Shown here: one piece after another, positions 21,193 through 33,200 of the stretch
Numbering within the stretch: position 1 is the stretch's first letter
Layout of the letters: every line of letters starts with the position of its first letter
Assembly: GCA_947034885.2 (NCBI GenBank)
Contig: OZ019759.1
Span: 14,944,501 to 15,008,500, forward strand
Origin: Thuidium tamariscinum
Lineage: Eukaryota > Streptophyta > Bryopsida > Hypnales > Thuidiaceae
Direction of reading: 5' to 3'
Length of the DNA: 64,000 nt
Translations under genes and position numbers: made by a program
Notes under the pieces: model-generated
Databases searched by the model: none
What the model was told of the DNA's origin: nothing
What the model saw: the letters and a program-made list of their open reading frames with translations, nothing else

Positions 21193-21743
21193 CCCAAGGC
21201 CTTATTCGTTAAAATGAGACAAATTGCAGTCTCATTTCTATTTTAAGGCAAAAACAAATTTCATTAAATTGAGACTTTCATTAAATTGAGACTAAAAAAT
21301 GTCCCAAAAATTATTTTTATAAGTGGCTTAATTCTTCATAAACATTCAAATTTATTCTCTGAATTAGTTTATTATTAAATGAAATACCTCAAAATATTTT
21401 AATTTTACATGTTCTTTTAAATGGAAACTTCTACATCTTACAACACACATTTGAAGATTCCAATATGGTATTTACCTTTACAAATTTATGAACTACTACT
21501 GTATGCAAGAAATTTTTTTTGCACAACTTTCTCTTGCGAATGACAAAACATAATTTCTATTAATAGAATTCAATCTCTATTTTTTAGTCACAATATTTGT
21601 AATGAAAGGCATTTCTATATGCAATACATTATATGTACTCAAATATCATTTTCATAACTTGTAACTACAATATAAAAAGTACTCTATTACTTCAAATTCA
21701 ATAACAAAAACCTACAGAACTAACTATTACAACTACAAAATAC

Positions 21744-24634
21744 TCATTCTTCCTCCATAGACTCATTTGCCTCGTTGTTGCGTTCTTCGATTGCAAAGGC
21801 TGTTAATGACGCCTTATTGATGCCAATTTGTAAATTTGGAATCGACACTTTTGGTTTCTTAGTGTTTTCTCGGAAACGAGGCTTCCAAGCCGTTAAGATA
21901 CAACCTGTATTTGACCATGTTGGCTTGATCACAATGTCTTCACGCCACACATTTCCTTGTTTCATGTCCCATCCCTCATACGTATCCATATTAATGTGTC
22001 GATTTGAAGCAGGCGTCCAATACTGAATTCTGATCATATGCATATGTCCTAGATCTGGACTTGGAGCCGTAATAGCCCGAGCTAACCAAAATGGTTTAGA
22101 ATCACCATTTGCAGGGCGCATTGCAATAAAAGAACCTTCGTGCGTATCAACGTTCACACGGAATGAAGGACGCGGTCGATCACGTCTACGTCCAACGAAT
22201 GGCACATCTTCTGCGTCTTCCTCATGCAATGTACCATCTCTTTGCATGCAATCAGTCTCATCAGAGGTAATCCTAGAAGCTGGCCAAAATCCATCGACTA
22301 ATGACTCACGAACTTGAAGAGGTGCATCTAGAGCTGTTTGAACGCCTTTCCAATAATCTTCCAAGGTGCCATTTTTTCGCCTGAACTCCCCTGTATAATC
22401 GTCATCTGCCATCTTCTTCCAGTACGCCAGAAAACCGTTCAAACCCTTCTTTATGTCTTGAAGTGCTTTCATCGGTTCAGGAACTAGAGGTCGAGGATTA
22501 CATGTTGGCACTTTGGGAAGGCCGTGTGCAGTCTCTAACCACAATCTAATTCCCTTGCCACCCTCGAGCAACCACTTATCATCTGTACACAAATTCTTAT
22601 ACTCCATCAAAGGCCATCCATTAGAATCCTTGAAAAACTTAAATTGTTGGGATCTAGAATGACCCTCCAAGAAATCCCCACCTGTGCCGAGGTATCCATG
22701 CACAAACGCCTTGAAGTCAGGAACTTCTTCAATGAGATGAGGAATCACGGGGTGCTCTTTAGTATCCATAAAGGACTTCATAAGCCTAGGAATTGTTGGA
22801 TAGTTATTTGTCTTCAATCTCGAGCTCCATCGACCAAAAAGAGCATTAATGTCTTCATGAGTGTGCCCCACAATGAGGAAGTTGATGTACACCTCCCGAA
22901 AAATGCCTTTGTATACAAGCATGGAGCAAAAACCAAAAACATAACGATTCTTGTTGTCCCCTGTACAATTGTGCAGTTGTAACATTAGAACAAGGGGAAG
23001 AGGTTTAGGTGGAGGTGGCTCATCTGGAGGTGGAAGAAGCGAGTCCAAGCAAGCTACTGCTCCATCTAGAACTGCCTTTGTAAGGGTGGATTGGTTATCT
23101 TCTATTGAAAATAACGTGCACGATGAATTCTTTGGCGCTCCTTCCAAATCACACAACAACCTCGCAATCAATCCAATGGTATGATTTGAATCAGTTGGAT
23201 AAATGTCCAAACCATAGTGCGCATATCCCACATCACCATACCCATGAGCAATCATACCTGTTACCGCTACAGGCATTTTCATGAATAATTCAGTGACCTT
23301 CGTTTTGTGAGAGAAGTGTGGAGAAGCAGTCTTTGAATGATCCATCTTGTCATGAATAATGCACAATACTTTATCAAGTGATTTTATTGATTCGTCCCGA
23401 TGTCCGTAGTACAGTTGCCTATGAGCCAATTGCCCCTGATTATGGGTTTTCTTCAATTCTGTCTACTTAGATTTTGCCTCCTCACCTATACAAGCGCTTC
23501 TCAACTGATTGTACTTGTCACACAACCCACATTTAGCAAATGTATCTCCACGCGCCTTTGCAGCGAATTCGAGAAATGAATTACGACGAATATTGCTCAA
23601 ACCACTAGAAGAAATGGGTGGCAAATTGAAGCTTGCATTGGATTCATTGATTGTTTTCAATTGATCACTCCATCGAAATGAGGATGGGAGAACCATGGCA
23701 GTAACCTTCTCCCCGGACTCCAGTGTCCTTGTCTTGTATGGCATCTCTTATCAGTTTCCATCTCAATTAACTTTCAAAGTATGGCAGTTGCTTGAATAGT
23801 TTCCATGCGTGGCTTTTTGGATCCCAAATTCCCATGCACATCAGCTTCTTTCCCAGTTTTGGCTTTCTCTTTATACCTATAGAATGTACACTTTGTAATT
23901 CCGTGAATGATCCACCACGCTGTAGGACAAACTTCCCTCTCTTTTAAAGTGATCCACTCTTTGCCATTAACATCTTTGTGAATTTGCCTATGCACCTCCA
24001 ACAAAGTCTTGTTGCGAGCTTTGAAGTCACCACCACCATACAGCTCGGTCCGTATTGCTTGAACTTGTGTACGAGGAAAATGCTGCACACAAATCTCTCT
24101 GCAACAAGTTTTTGTGGAAATTGCTCTGATCGATTCCATAGTCAAGAGAAGTTGCTTCTTGGGAGGGACCTCAGGATCAATTCTCACACGAGTTGTCTCG
24201 TACGATCGTAACCCCTTTCAAGCCCTTTTGGAATTCATAGCCGTGTTGTATTTTTGTGTTTCATCGTGGTCATACAAAAAAGCACCGTCATACAAAAACA
24301 CATTCCTAATGTGCCAAGAGCGTATAGACCACATATTTGATGAAGAAAAGAGCTCTTCATTCAAAGACTCCGCAATGTGAACAGCAACACGGTCATCGCC
24401 TACAGATTTTCCATTTTGATCAAAGATCATATCAGGGTCAATGTTCTGAATGACTCCCCTCGCAACGTCCACTCCATCTTCATCTTGAAGTGTGACCGGC
24501 TGCATGACCCACTTTGCACGAGGAAGTCCCTCGCATAAGTGAACATCAAGCGGAAGTGTTGCCACTAGATTTGCAAAATCCTCAGGGCCATGGTAATCCA
24601 TTCTGCAGACAACAACCTCCAAATGAAAAAACAT
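21744..24634 (-). pseudogene. DUF7869-type transposase, broken
   Basis: Three coding blocks. The N-terminal block (24634-24218) has MWSIRSWHIRNVFLYDGAFL. A middle block (24187-23774) has EREVCPTAWWIIHGITKCTFYRYKE, the pattern seen before the catalytic domain in this family. The C-terminal block (23744-21744) has LQLHNCTGDNKNRYVFGF and FLIVGHTHEDINALFGRWS, the RNase H-like signature of DUF7869 proteins. Family members usually have LQ(M/L)DNC there, so the presumed catalytic Asp is His here. Stops separate the blocks (TGA near 24215, TAG near 23463). The long C-terminal open frame (570 residues) suggests fairly recent loss. It probably ends in the acidic NNEANESMEEE. Confidence 0.6.
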
Positions 24635-25296
24635 ATCATCGACTCGATGATAAAGATTTTAACTAAATCCTCTTTGTGATAGACAATTCTATGATTGTAA
24701 CACACTTTCATGCCTATTGATACTCGATAAAGAAACATTGTACGGATTATGAAAATGTTAGTCTTAAGAAACTACAGGAGCAAGGTAGGTCACGAGGGGA
24801 ACCACTTCATTACATGTATATAGTGGCAGTCAGTACTTATTGTTGACTCGAGGATAACCAGGAAAATGATGTGCCCACAAATATGTAAAAGTCAAAACAT
24901 TTCTTCATATCTTTGGTGAAATTGAACATTTAATATAGTGTCAGGTAGAAAGTACATAGCATGCAAAGACCCAATTATAAGATAGTCCCAACGAACACTG
25001 TCCTCCACCAATGACTTGTCCCTGATATAGTCAAATCGAGGATATCCTCCAAGACGAAATATTATTCTCTCTCATGATGAACTTCAGAAATTATGTGCAC
25101 AGTTCAATCACATCCATTAGGACCTTCGCATGAACAAAACAATTGATGCATTCATTACATGCTATCGTCGAGTCGACGATAATAAGTATTTGTCTCAAAT
25201 AAGTGTACTTGTGTTTGTTCATAAACACACAACAGAAGCTTAAGTCTCAGAATATTATATAACATTACAATTTTCATTATCTTCGAATCGACAATA
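24634..25296. promoter_or_regulatory. Cluster of five 19-bp palindromes upstream of the transposase
   Basis: TATCATCGACTCGATGATA at 24634-24652, TATTGTTGACTCGAGGATA at 24838-24856, TATAGTCAAATCGAGGATA at 25026-25044, TATCGTCGAGTCGACGATA at 25163-25181 and TATCTTCGAATCGACAATA at 25278-25296. All fit TATCNTCGANTCGANGATA with at most a few changes. Spacing is about 115-205 bp. The position fits subterminal transposase-binding sites or a promoter operator; the role is inferred. Confidence 0.65.
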
Positions 25297-25810
25297 AGCC
25301 TCCACCTCCGTCTTTTCCGGCATGTTTTTCGGAATTCCTAAACGTCCCGAATGCAGTTTCTGCTTTACAGAACTCACCACTACACAAAAGAGTGCACATG
25401 ACATCACATGCTTCAATCATTCCATGAACAGATAAGAACCTAACGACCCAAACAAAGACACGATATGTAATACAAACAATGTCACAGACTACGATTAGGA
25501 CTGCCATGCATACTGCCTAGTAAAATCTCTGTCAGCAACGAAGCATTACAAACCCTACACTCTATGCACTGTATCACAACTAAGCCCCCTCATTACCTGG
25601 AGATTTGAAAGGAAACAATGTGTTGTGAGTAACCGCGCACTGTGTGCTCTAAAAGTTTAAGAACTGCTACAAAAGCATCAAGCATTCACTCCAGAAAGGG
25701 ACCACGTCAAGAACAAAGCGACGACACCAAGGCACTGCAAAATGATGTAGAAGAAAAACAATGTCCACGGACCCGATAGGGGAGACGCATCCAAACAAAA
25801 ATACACTGTA

Positions 25811-25850
25811 GGCGAGAAATTCAGAGCGGGAAATTCAGAGCGCGAAATCC
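25811..25850. promoter_or_regulatory. Tandem E2F-type sites
   Basis: Three consecutive units of about 14-15 bp: GGCGAGAAATTCAGA, GCGGGAAATTCAGA, GCGCGAAATCCC. The second and third are perfect matches to TTTSSCGC on the minus strand (25826-25833 and 25840-25847); the first is one base off. Such sites bind E2F/DP factors at S-phase promoters. They lie upstream of the leftward transposase gene, about 1.2 kb from its first visible block. Confidence 0.5.
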
Positions 25851-25899
25851 CAAAGTTCAAAAATCCCTCCACGTCCCAACACTGTAGTGCACGCGAGCA

Positions 25900-26869
25900 G
25901 ATTTAGGGCGTCTTTCGCAGCTTTCTGCTGTCAACTTTACTAATAATGCTTAACAGTCCAAAGAAGATGCTTCCCTACATGGACAGCTACAGTACTACCT
26001 CTGCCATTCCAGCACTTCTACCCCACATTTAGGAGATTCCTAGCACTTTCCACCGTCTTTACGGAATGGCTTCTCCCGCAATATTTTCCCCCCATTCCAA
26101 TCACGTAAAAATTCTGGGTCCATGTTTAGAAATCCAAAATCTGCACCGTCCCGGGTTCAGGGTTTTGACAGTTGAGGGTCCATCTTCCTACGGGTTAAGA
26201 GATTTAAAACACTTCTGGGTTCAAATGGATTTAAGGTTTGGATGTCTAACAAAAATTAGAAGCTGAACAAAGATGAAATTGAAAATGAATATTTTGAAAG
26301 TGTTGATGCTTCCAAGTCTAGTCCCCCTGATCCTACTAAACCCTAAACCCTAAACCCTAAACCCCAAACCCCAAACCATGACATGTCATTGTGCATCTTG
26401 GAACCCTAAATCTGAACTTTGAAGCCTAAGAATGCTAAACTTTGGAGCATCAAGATTAATCATAACTTCAGAAGTAATAAGGAGTAACGAATGGCTATAA
26501 ATCATAGAAGAGAAACACAGAAACCTTAAGGCAGAAAAATTTACTTATAAGCCTTGAATCCTAAATCTTTTTTGTACACCCTAATGAAGGTAAACTTTCA
26601 ACAACCCAAATTTTTCAGAACTTCTAAGTTACACTAACATGTTGAATTGTTTATGAAATCATGTAGGAATTCAAGTCTTGCTAAGTGCTCTTTCTTAAAA
26701 AAGAAATTCATGGACAAATGTGCAGAGTTAAGCTGTCAATAAGTACCAATTAAAAAAAGGTAATACATTGAATATTCACCCATTGAATTGATGTTTCTAA
26801 ATGAACATGAACAGTAGCCAAATGAAAACAAATTATTTTAGAAGTTACAATAAACCTTCACAATTATAT
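25900..26869. other. Spacer with interstitial telomere-type repeats
   Basis: No gene seen. Contains CCCTAAACCCTAAACCCTAAA followed by two CCCCAAA variants at 26341-26376. This is a short interstitial tract, not a chromosome end, since unrelated sequence continues on both sides. Confidence 0.55.
26341..26376. repeat. Interstitial telomere-like tract (CCCTAAA)n
   Basis: Three perfect CCCTAAA units and two CCCCAAA variants, matching the common plant telomere repeat TTTAGGG. Confidence 0.7.
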
Positions 26870-28117
26870 GGTACGATCAATTTGCTAAATCATTTTAGTT
26901 CCTTGCAAAAATTGCATTCCATTCAAAAGAAGGTGTAGCCCTGCCAATCATTGTTTTTATAAGTTTTATTCTACAAATGTTTCAAAATTCATATTAAGAA
27001 TAGCCCAAGAAAAATGTAGAGGTATGAATACACCTCCAAATTCATTTTCCACAGTCAATTTGCAAAGTCATTTTACTGTCTTCCAAAAATGTCATTGAAT
27101 TCTAATGAACATCCAATTAGTGCAGGCAATGTGAACTTCGATTTCATAGATGCTTCAAAATTGACATCAAGAACAGCCCAAAAAATTGTACCAATAATAC
27201 TATACATCCACAATTATTCTCTAGTACGGTCAATTTGCTACATCGTATTGTTCTGTTCAAAAAGTAGCATTGAATTCCTTAGAAGACCCTGCCTAGGCAT
27301 TGTGAAGTTCAAATTCATGGATGTTTCAAAATTATCGTCAAACACAGCGATCCAAGAAAATGTAGAAGTTGCAATGTACCTCTACTATTATTATGTAAGC
27401 TAAAAAATCATATACATTTGTTCCGAAATGTCATTGAATTCCATAAAAAATGAAGTCCACACATTGAAATTGAACTTCCATTTCCATGGATGTTTTGAAA
27501 TTGACGTTGAAAACAGGAAAAAAAACATGTAGAAGTTGGAATATACCTCCTCAATTATATTTTGTAGTCCATTTACTCAACCATAATGCTTTGTTCGAAA
27601 AACGTCATTGAATTCTTTAAAACAGCCAGTACAGGCATTGTCAAGTTCAAATTCATGCATGTTTCAAAATTCACGTCAAACATGGCGAACCAAAACTTAG
27701 TAGACCTTGGAATATATCTATAAAATTATATTGTAAGCTCAATTTGGTAAAATTATTTAATTTTACCAGAAAGTGTCATTGATTTCTATAAAAATAAAGT
27801 ACACACATTGAATGTAAAATTCCATTTTTAAGGGTTTAGCCAAATTCACGTCGGAAATGGCCAAAAAAAATCTAACAGTTGGAATATATCTCCAGAACTC
27901 TATTCTATGGTCAAATTTCTCAATCATATTCTTTTGTTCAAAAATTTCATTGAATTCCCTGAAAGACCTAATGTAGGCATTGCCAAGTTTGAATTCATGC
28001 ATGTTTCAAAATTCACATCAAATATGGCAAACTAAAACATTGTACAACTTCGAATATATCTCTAAAATTCAATTGTAAGGTCAAATTAGAGAGTCCTGTA
28101 CATTTGTTCCAGAAATG
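26870..28117. repeat. Satellite array with units of about 172 bp
   Basis: Seven diverged units begin near 26875, 27053, 27226, 27396, 27563, 27733 and 27908 (periods 165-178). Shared words include GTCAATTTG, TGTCATTGAATTC, TTCAAATTCATGCATGTTTC and GAATATATCTC. Alternate units resemble each other more (TAGGCATTG units versus ACACATTGAA units), so a dimer of about 343 bp is the likely higher-order unit. The array stops near 28117, where another satellite's unit begins. Confidence 0.7.
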
Positions 28118-28210
28118 TCAAAAAATAGGCTACCCTCTCATTTTGTCGGTTAATTTCCAAATTGCCCATAGAATTTAAAATAGAGATAAAGGAAGGACCA
28201 AAAGAAAGAT
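28118..28210. repeat. Left remnant of the 175-bp satellite unit interrupted by the giant CACTA
   Basis: AAAATAGGCTACCCTCTCATT, CCAAATTGCCCATAGAATTT and AAAGGAAGGACCAAAAGAAA align with the unit seen at 62620-62690 (GGCTACCCTGCC, GGAATGACCTATAGAAT, AAAGGGGGGACCAAAGAAA). The rest of this same unit continues at 62339 (AAGAAGTTGAATGTCAT). Confidence 0.75.
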
Positions 28211-28374
28211 CACTAGTAGAAAAATAGTGAACAGATTAACAAAACATCAACAGTTTTTTGTTAATTTGGATACTGCAATTACTTAATTCACATAGTTATC
28301 AAATTTTTGTTAATTTGGATAAAAGTACCCAATTCTTTCTGTTGATTTGGACACTCTTTTTTTTCCAGGAGAAG

Positions 28375-30273
28375 TAATCATGCTCCTCAAAGCTCAAACT
28401 TCTGGGGTCTTCAATTAATACTTGCAAATGGTTGGCCTTTTAAAAACTAAAAATTCACTGAAACTCAAAGTTCATCCTTCAAACCATGCACATAGCTTTC
28501 TTGTATAAATTCCCCACGTAGTCTTCAATTCAATTGTTTTAGAGCAGTTTATGAAGTCTACCGAAAATGCCCTAAAAAAATTTGGAACTCTGTACAAACA
28601 TGTATACTACTGAACCAGTTATAGAAAAAATACTCCTACTTCCAGAAAATCAGAAAGCACTGTTTAAAGATATAAATTCGTTTATTGACATTACGTGTAA
28701 TGAACAAACGCTCATGTACTTCACAAAGACATTGCATAGGGAACTGGTCTCCACCATCTCTGGCAGTTGTCATCACTATGTTACTTGAACATGTGCATAT
28801 ATATATAAGTCACACTCACTAAAATTTATCTAAGAATATCATAGAAGAGCTGCCCTTTAGCTCCTACCTGCACATGCCAATTCATGAACTCATTCCCCCA
28901 TTTTTTTCTTTAAAAAAAAATCACAGAAATAGAGCACTCAAACTATTTAGACTTCAACTTCAAAACTTCGTTGCAACTGCAGAAACACTCCCAAAGCAAT
29001 TTCTATTCATGTATAAATGCATGTGTACAACATCCATTTACATAGTCAACATTGCCACTGAAGAATTTCATTCAACTTGAAAGATCCTACTTCCCTCAAT
29101 CTTCTACTGTATCCAGAAACTGTGTGTTTCTATGAAATAAGGACACTGACTAAGTTTCAATGATACACACAACCGTCCCCAACACGTACATCTACACCTC
29201 TTTTGTGCTAAGTCCTTTAACTCCACATCAGAACCTCTTACGTGCTAATTGGAGTGTTGAACTCCACATCAGAAGGAAGTTACGTGTAGGGCATATGTCC
29301 CTCACAAATTAAGTTTATGAAAAGGGATTAGAACTACCTTTTCCTTCATGTATGCTAGTCAGTACCTAGACCATCTTCTTTTCTTGAAATGAATGTAGAC
29401 TTCAATACACTATCTTCATTCCTGTACCCAACCAATATAATACCCAAAATTCCATGTTAAAGGAGGAAATTGTCCTCACTCCACCTCTGCCTACTGAACT
29501 AGAAACTTTTGCTTCAACCAACATGAATTACTTCATTTTAGAAATTAGGCTTACATGATTCCCATCTCTACTCTCACAGAATATTTTGGTGACATAAATC
29601 ATGCAACAACTAAAATAAAATAAAGATCTTCTCTACTGGTTTGAAAATAAAACAACATGCACAGAAGGGGTAAACATACTCGTCCTTCAATGATTCATGT
29701 CATGTTTCTATGGGATTCTTCTCCAATATTTATGAAATCGTTCTCTCTCTACACCCAAACAAGTATCAACTAATTCCCATTATAAAATCTCATCAAACAT
29801 TTGTGATTCATCCACAATGAAGGCCTCACCCATACATACACTTCTGAGTTTTTTACACATTGTCTTCCCCACATGTCCTTGATTAATTCTTAATAGTTCA
29901 TTAGTTTCCACAGGAGTGCCAAAAAACTCTATAATGCTATAATTCCTTTTCAGAAATCAAACTATGACACCCTCTTATTTTCTCCACTCTTTCTTACACA
30001 GTTACTTACTTTATTTTCTCTTACCATGGTCATTCTGGAAATACAATGACCATGATTTCAAAATTCTTCATTGCCATGTTCTCTATAAATAATTGCTTCA
30101 GTCAAGTCCATTTTACTGAAACAAACAATCAGGATTATCACGTTCACTTCATAGACAATTGCATTGACACATAACAATACTTCCTAAAAATGCTGGGTAA
30201 TTAATCATCAACATCTTATCTAACTACATTGCTTTATAAAATGAGCACTTACCTCATCTACAGATTTGTATTT
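28375..30273. other. Noncoding left arm of the giant CACTA
   Basis: AT-rich, only short chance frames. Lies between the left subterminal repeats and the 3' end of the transposase gene; probably 3' untranslated and spacer DNA. Confidence 0.5.
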
Positions 30274-33200
30274 CTCACAATTCGTCCTCTGAGGACTCTC
30301 TAACATCCCTATCAAACATCACTGGATTTTCTTGAAGCCCTTGGTTGAACAAGTCATTGAATTCAAGGTCTATGCCTCCTGCAGCTTCATTAGAAAAACT
30401 TTCAGGATCTTCATCTCCTACCTACAAACCTTCATAGTCTGCATTTTCCCCTATGGCAAACATTTGTGGCTCCCCCTCCTCATCTGCTTCAATATCAAAT
30501 CTCCGTCCCCTCACCTCAGTGCGTAATACTACTTTCCAACCTGGTTCGTCCTCATCATCAGAGAAAAACACCTGCTGACAATGAATAGGGAAAGCAAATG
30601 ACTCATATGCAAATGGTACTCGTGCTCTAAAATTTGCCATGGTAAAGCCCCACTCGTCTTTTTTCATTGTGGCATTCCTGCCTCTGTAGTTTGCTTTCAC
30701 CCAATCACAGATAAGGAGCAAAACACAATGTCCTCCATAGTCTAGCTCTACAATCTCCTCTATTTCACCCACTTACTCCAGCTCACCATTCACAATGTTC
30801 TGGTCTCGTCTCCCCGAACGACATGGTTGTCTAAAAATAGCAGCTACTCCTGAGTCACGAGTACTGGTGCTGCTCTGCTCTGCACTCTTCACTCGAAAGT
30901 GGTACCCATATGCATACATGCTTTTATATCTCCTGGCGTTAAGAGAAGGCATTTTCGATGAGTCTTTCACATCTTGCTCAATCTCTTTTCCCTCCTAGAT
31001 AGCCTTCTTCACATCTTCTTCTAGCCATTCTGCAAATGGTGGGATCTCTTCCATTCTGATGGGATATGGGGCTCCTCTTCTACCAGCTCTATGTGGGTGT
31101 CTTCGACGAAGTTCGTTTCGTGCATCTGTCCTCTCTTGCCATATTTCCTCATACCTCTTGTAATGCAATAAAATTTTTATTAGGCCTTACCAGAACCACA
31201 TCATCAAGATCATAATAGAGCATATAAATTTTCTTCAGGGTTTAGGGGCTTCCCATTTTTTTAAATCATATACATGTTCTACAGTTGTTCATATAGTGAT
31301 GTAGGGGTTCAGAGTAATCCCATTCCAGTCCCTAGTCAGTAGTATTCAAAACAAATCATTAATATATTCACTCTCTTCCTCTCATGTCATACATATGGTA
31401 TAGCACACCTTCCACATCATGAAGATTATGGACATGTTTTAGTCAAGTTCACTGTTTTCCGCCCTCCCCCGATACATATCAATTTCTTCACTAAGATTTA
31501 GAAGGCAATACAAATTAATGCTTGGACATGAAACTTCTAGCAATTTTCCATGAACTCCTTACATATAACATCTCTTCCCTGTGGCTGTCAAAACTAATAG
31601 TGCTCCAACTTATTTTCATATTTCTCACTTTCTTTTCTCTATTTCCCTAATTTCATATGAATATAATAATAGGCATATTTATTATAAGCGACACTGTATA
31701 CATTCTGATACATTCCTATACACAAATTCCTGAAACACTATTACTTCTCCACTACTGATTTTAGAACAAACTCTGGAATTTTAGCCAAGTGTTCATTTTT
31801 TGCAAATTTTTAATTTATTTTGAAAAGGGCATGAAAAATTTCAGTACAAAATGAGAGAAATTTTGCCAGTTTCGGGATCACTGATTCCAATTACCTTCAC
31901 CTTGATACCATCAATTCAAGAATACGGTTGCCTCTAATCCACTGACAAATTCAACAAACCTTTCAATACAATTGACAAAACATGGAAGTCAACAATAAGT
32001 ATGTTCCATGACACACTGTTGTTTGCATTAAAGAGTGACATGTATATAATACAATACCATATTTTATTTAATCTTCTGAGTTCATTTTATTTCAAAATGA
32101 TCAACACCCTCAATTATGAAGCTATCATGATGTAAAACTCTCTCTTCCCATAAACTTTTTCCTCACGTTCTATTGTTTACAAGACTGCACTACACATCTG
32201 AGGGAGACCTTCTAATACCTGAGTACTAAAGTGGTTTTTAAAATTCAATCTTCAGAAAACATTATACCAATAACAACTCATATATTTGATTAATTAATGC
32301 CTTCCTATTTCCAAAAACATCCTCCAGTACTTAGTCACCTCATGTGAATGACATAAACATATTTTCATCCACTAATTCCTTTGGAAACTACAATATGCTT
32401 CTGAAGTGATTATGGGAGAGGTACATTTTGCTTTCTTCAATGTGTAAATACCATACATTCTGCATACCTGTTTTTCCCAGTGACCACTTCTTCTGAACTT
32501 ATGAAACTCATAACTAACTTCCTGCGTATCTTACTTATATAGAACAACTTTGTGTACATCCCAATTGTTTTTCTCCTCTGCAATGGAATTTCTTTTCAAT
32601 GACTCAATTTCCTCGTTAAATGTAATCATGCACACAATGTAGATTTCACTGTGAATGGGCAGTTCCTTACCTATGGCTACTGAAGTCATTGAACTATGAA
32701 ATGGTTACTAAATTCAATTTTAAAAAGGTTGCATCATTTCAAAACTTGTTCAATGTAATGCTTCTTTAATTAAAGTAATTCTCATTTAATTCATAAACCA
32801 TTATGCCATAATTGTAATTGCCCTTTCCAAATTATACATTAGACAACACTTCACGTTATCAATCTCAAATTAATGTACATTATAAATCTAAGATATAAAT
32901 CTGGAATTAATCCTTTTACCTCACAAACACTGAAATGTGAAGTTGCAGACCGTACTACTTAGTGACATCATTGAAACTGATTCAAAGAACACTTCTGATA
33001 TATTCTAGCTAATTCAATCAATAAAAAGAAACCGCTTTTCATTTGTGCATGCCTTCCCAATGCAAACAGTTTTGTTTGGGACACTCACCTACAAAATGGT
33101 TCAATGTGGGATGCATTGTCCAATATGAATTTGTGCATCGCACTTCTTAGTTCCTCAGACAATACTCTTGGCTTCCCTTTACCCTCCACAATCTCGTCCA

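Larger units (their letters stand above)
21193..25900 (-). mobile_element. Decayed DNA transposon with DUF7869-type transposase
   Basis: The left border is sharp: satellite DNA gives way to AAGGCCTTATTCGTTAAAA with repeated TGAGAC words. The transposase reads leftward (24634 to 21744). Upstream of it (24634-25300) sit five copies of a 19-bp palindrome, and at 25826-25847 two E2F-type sites. I could not find a matching inverted terminus on the right, so the right border is set only by the last recognisable feature; that end may be lost or further right. About 550 bp between the left end and the stop codon are AT-rich and noncoding. Confidence 0.5.

Noticed and set aside
26341-26376. Chromosome end
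   Set aside because: Only about five units, with unrelated sequence continuing on both sides.
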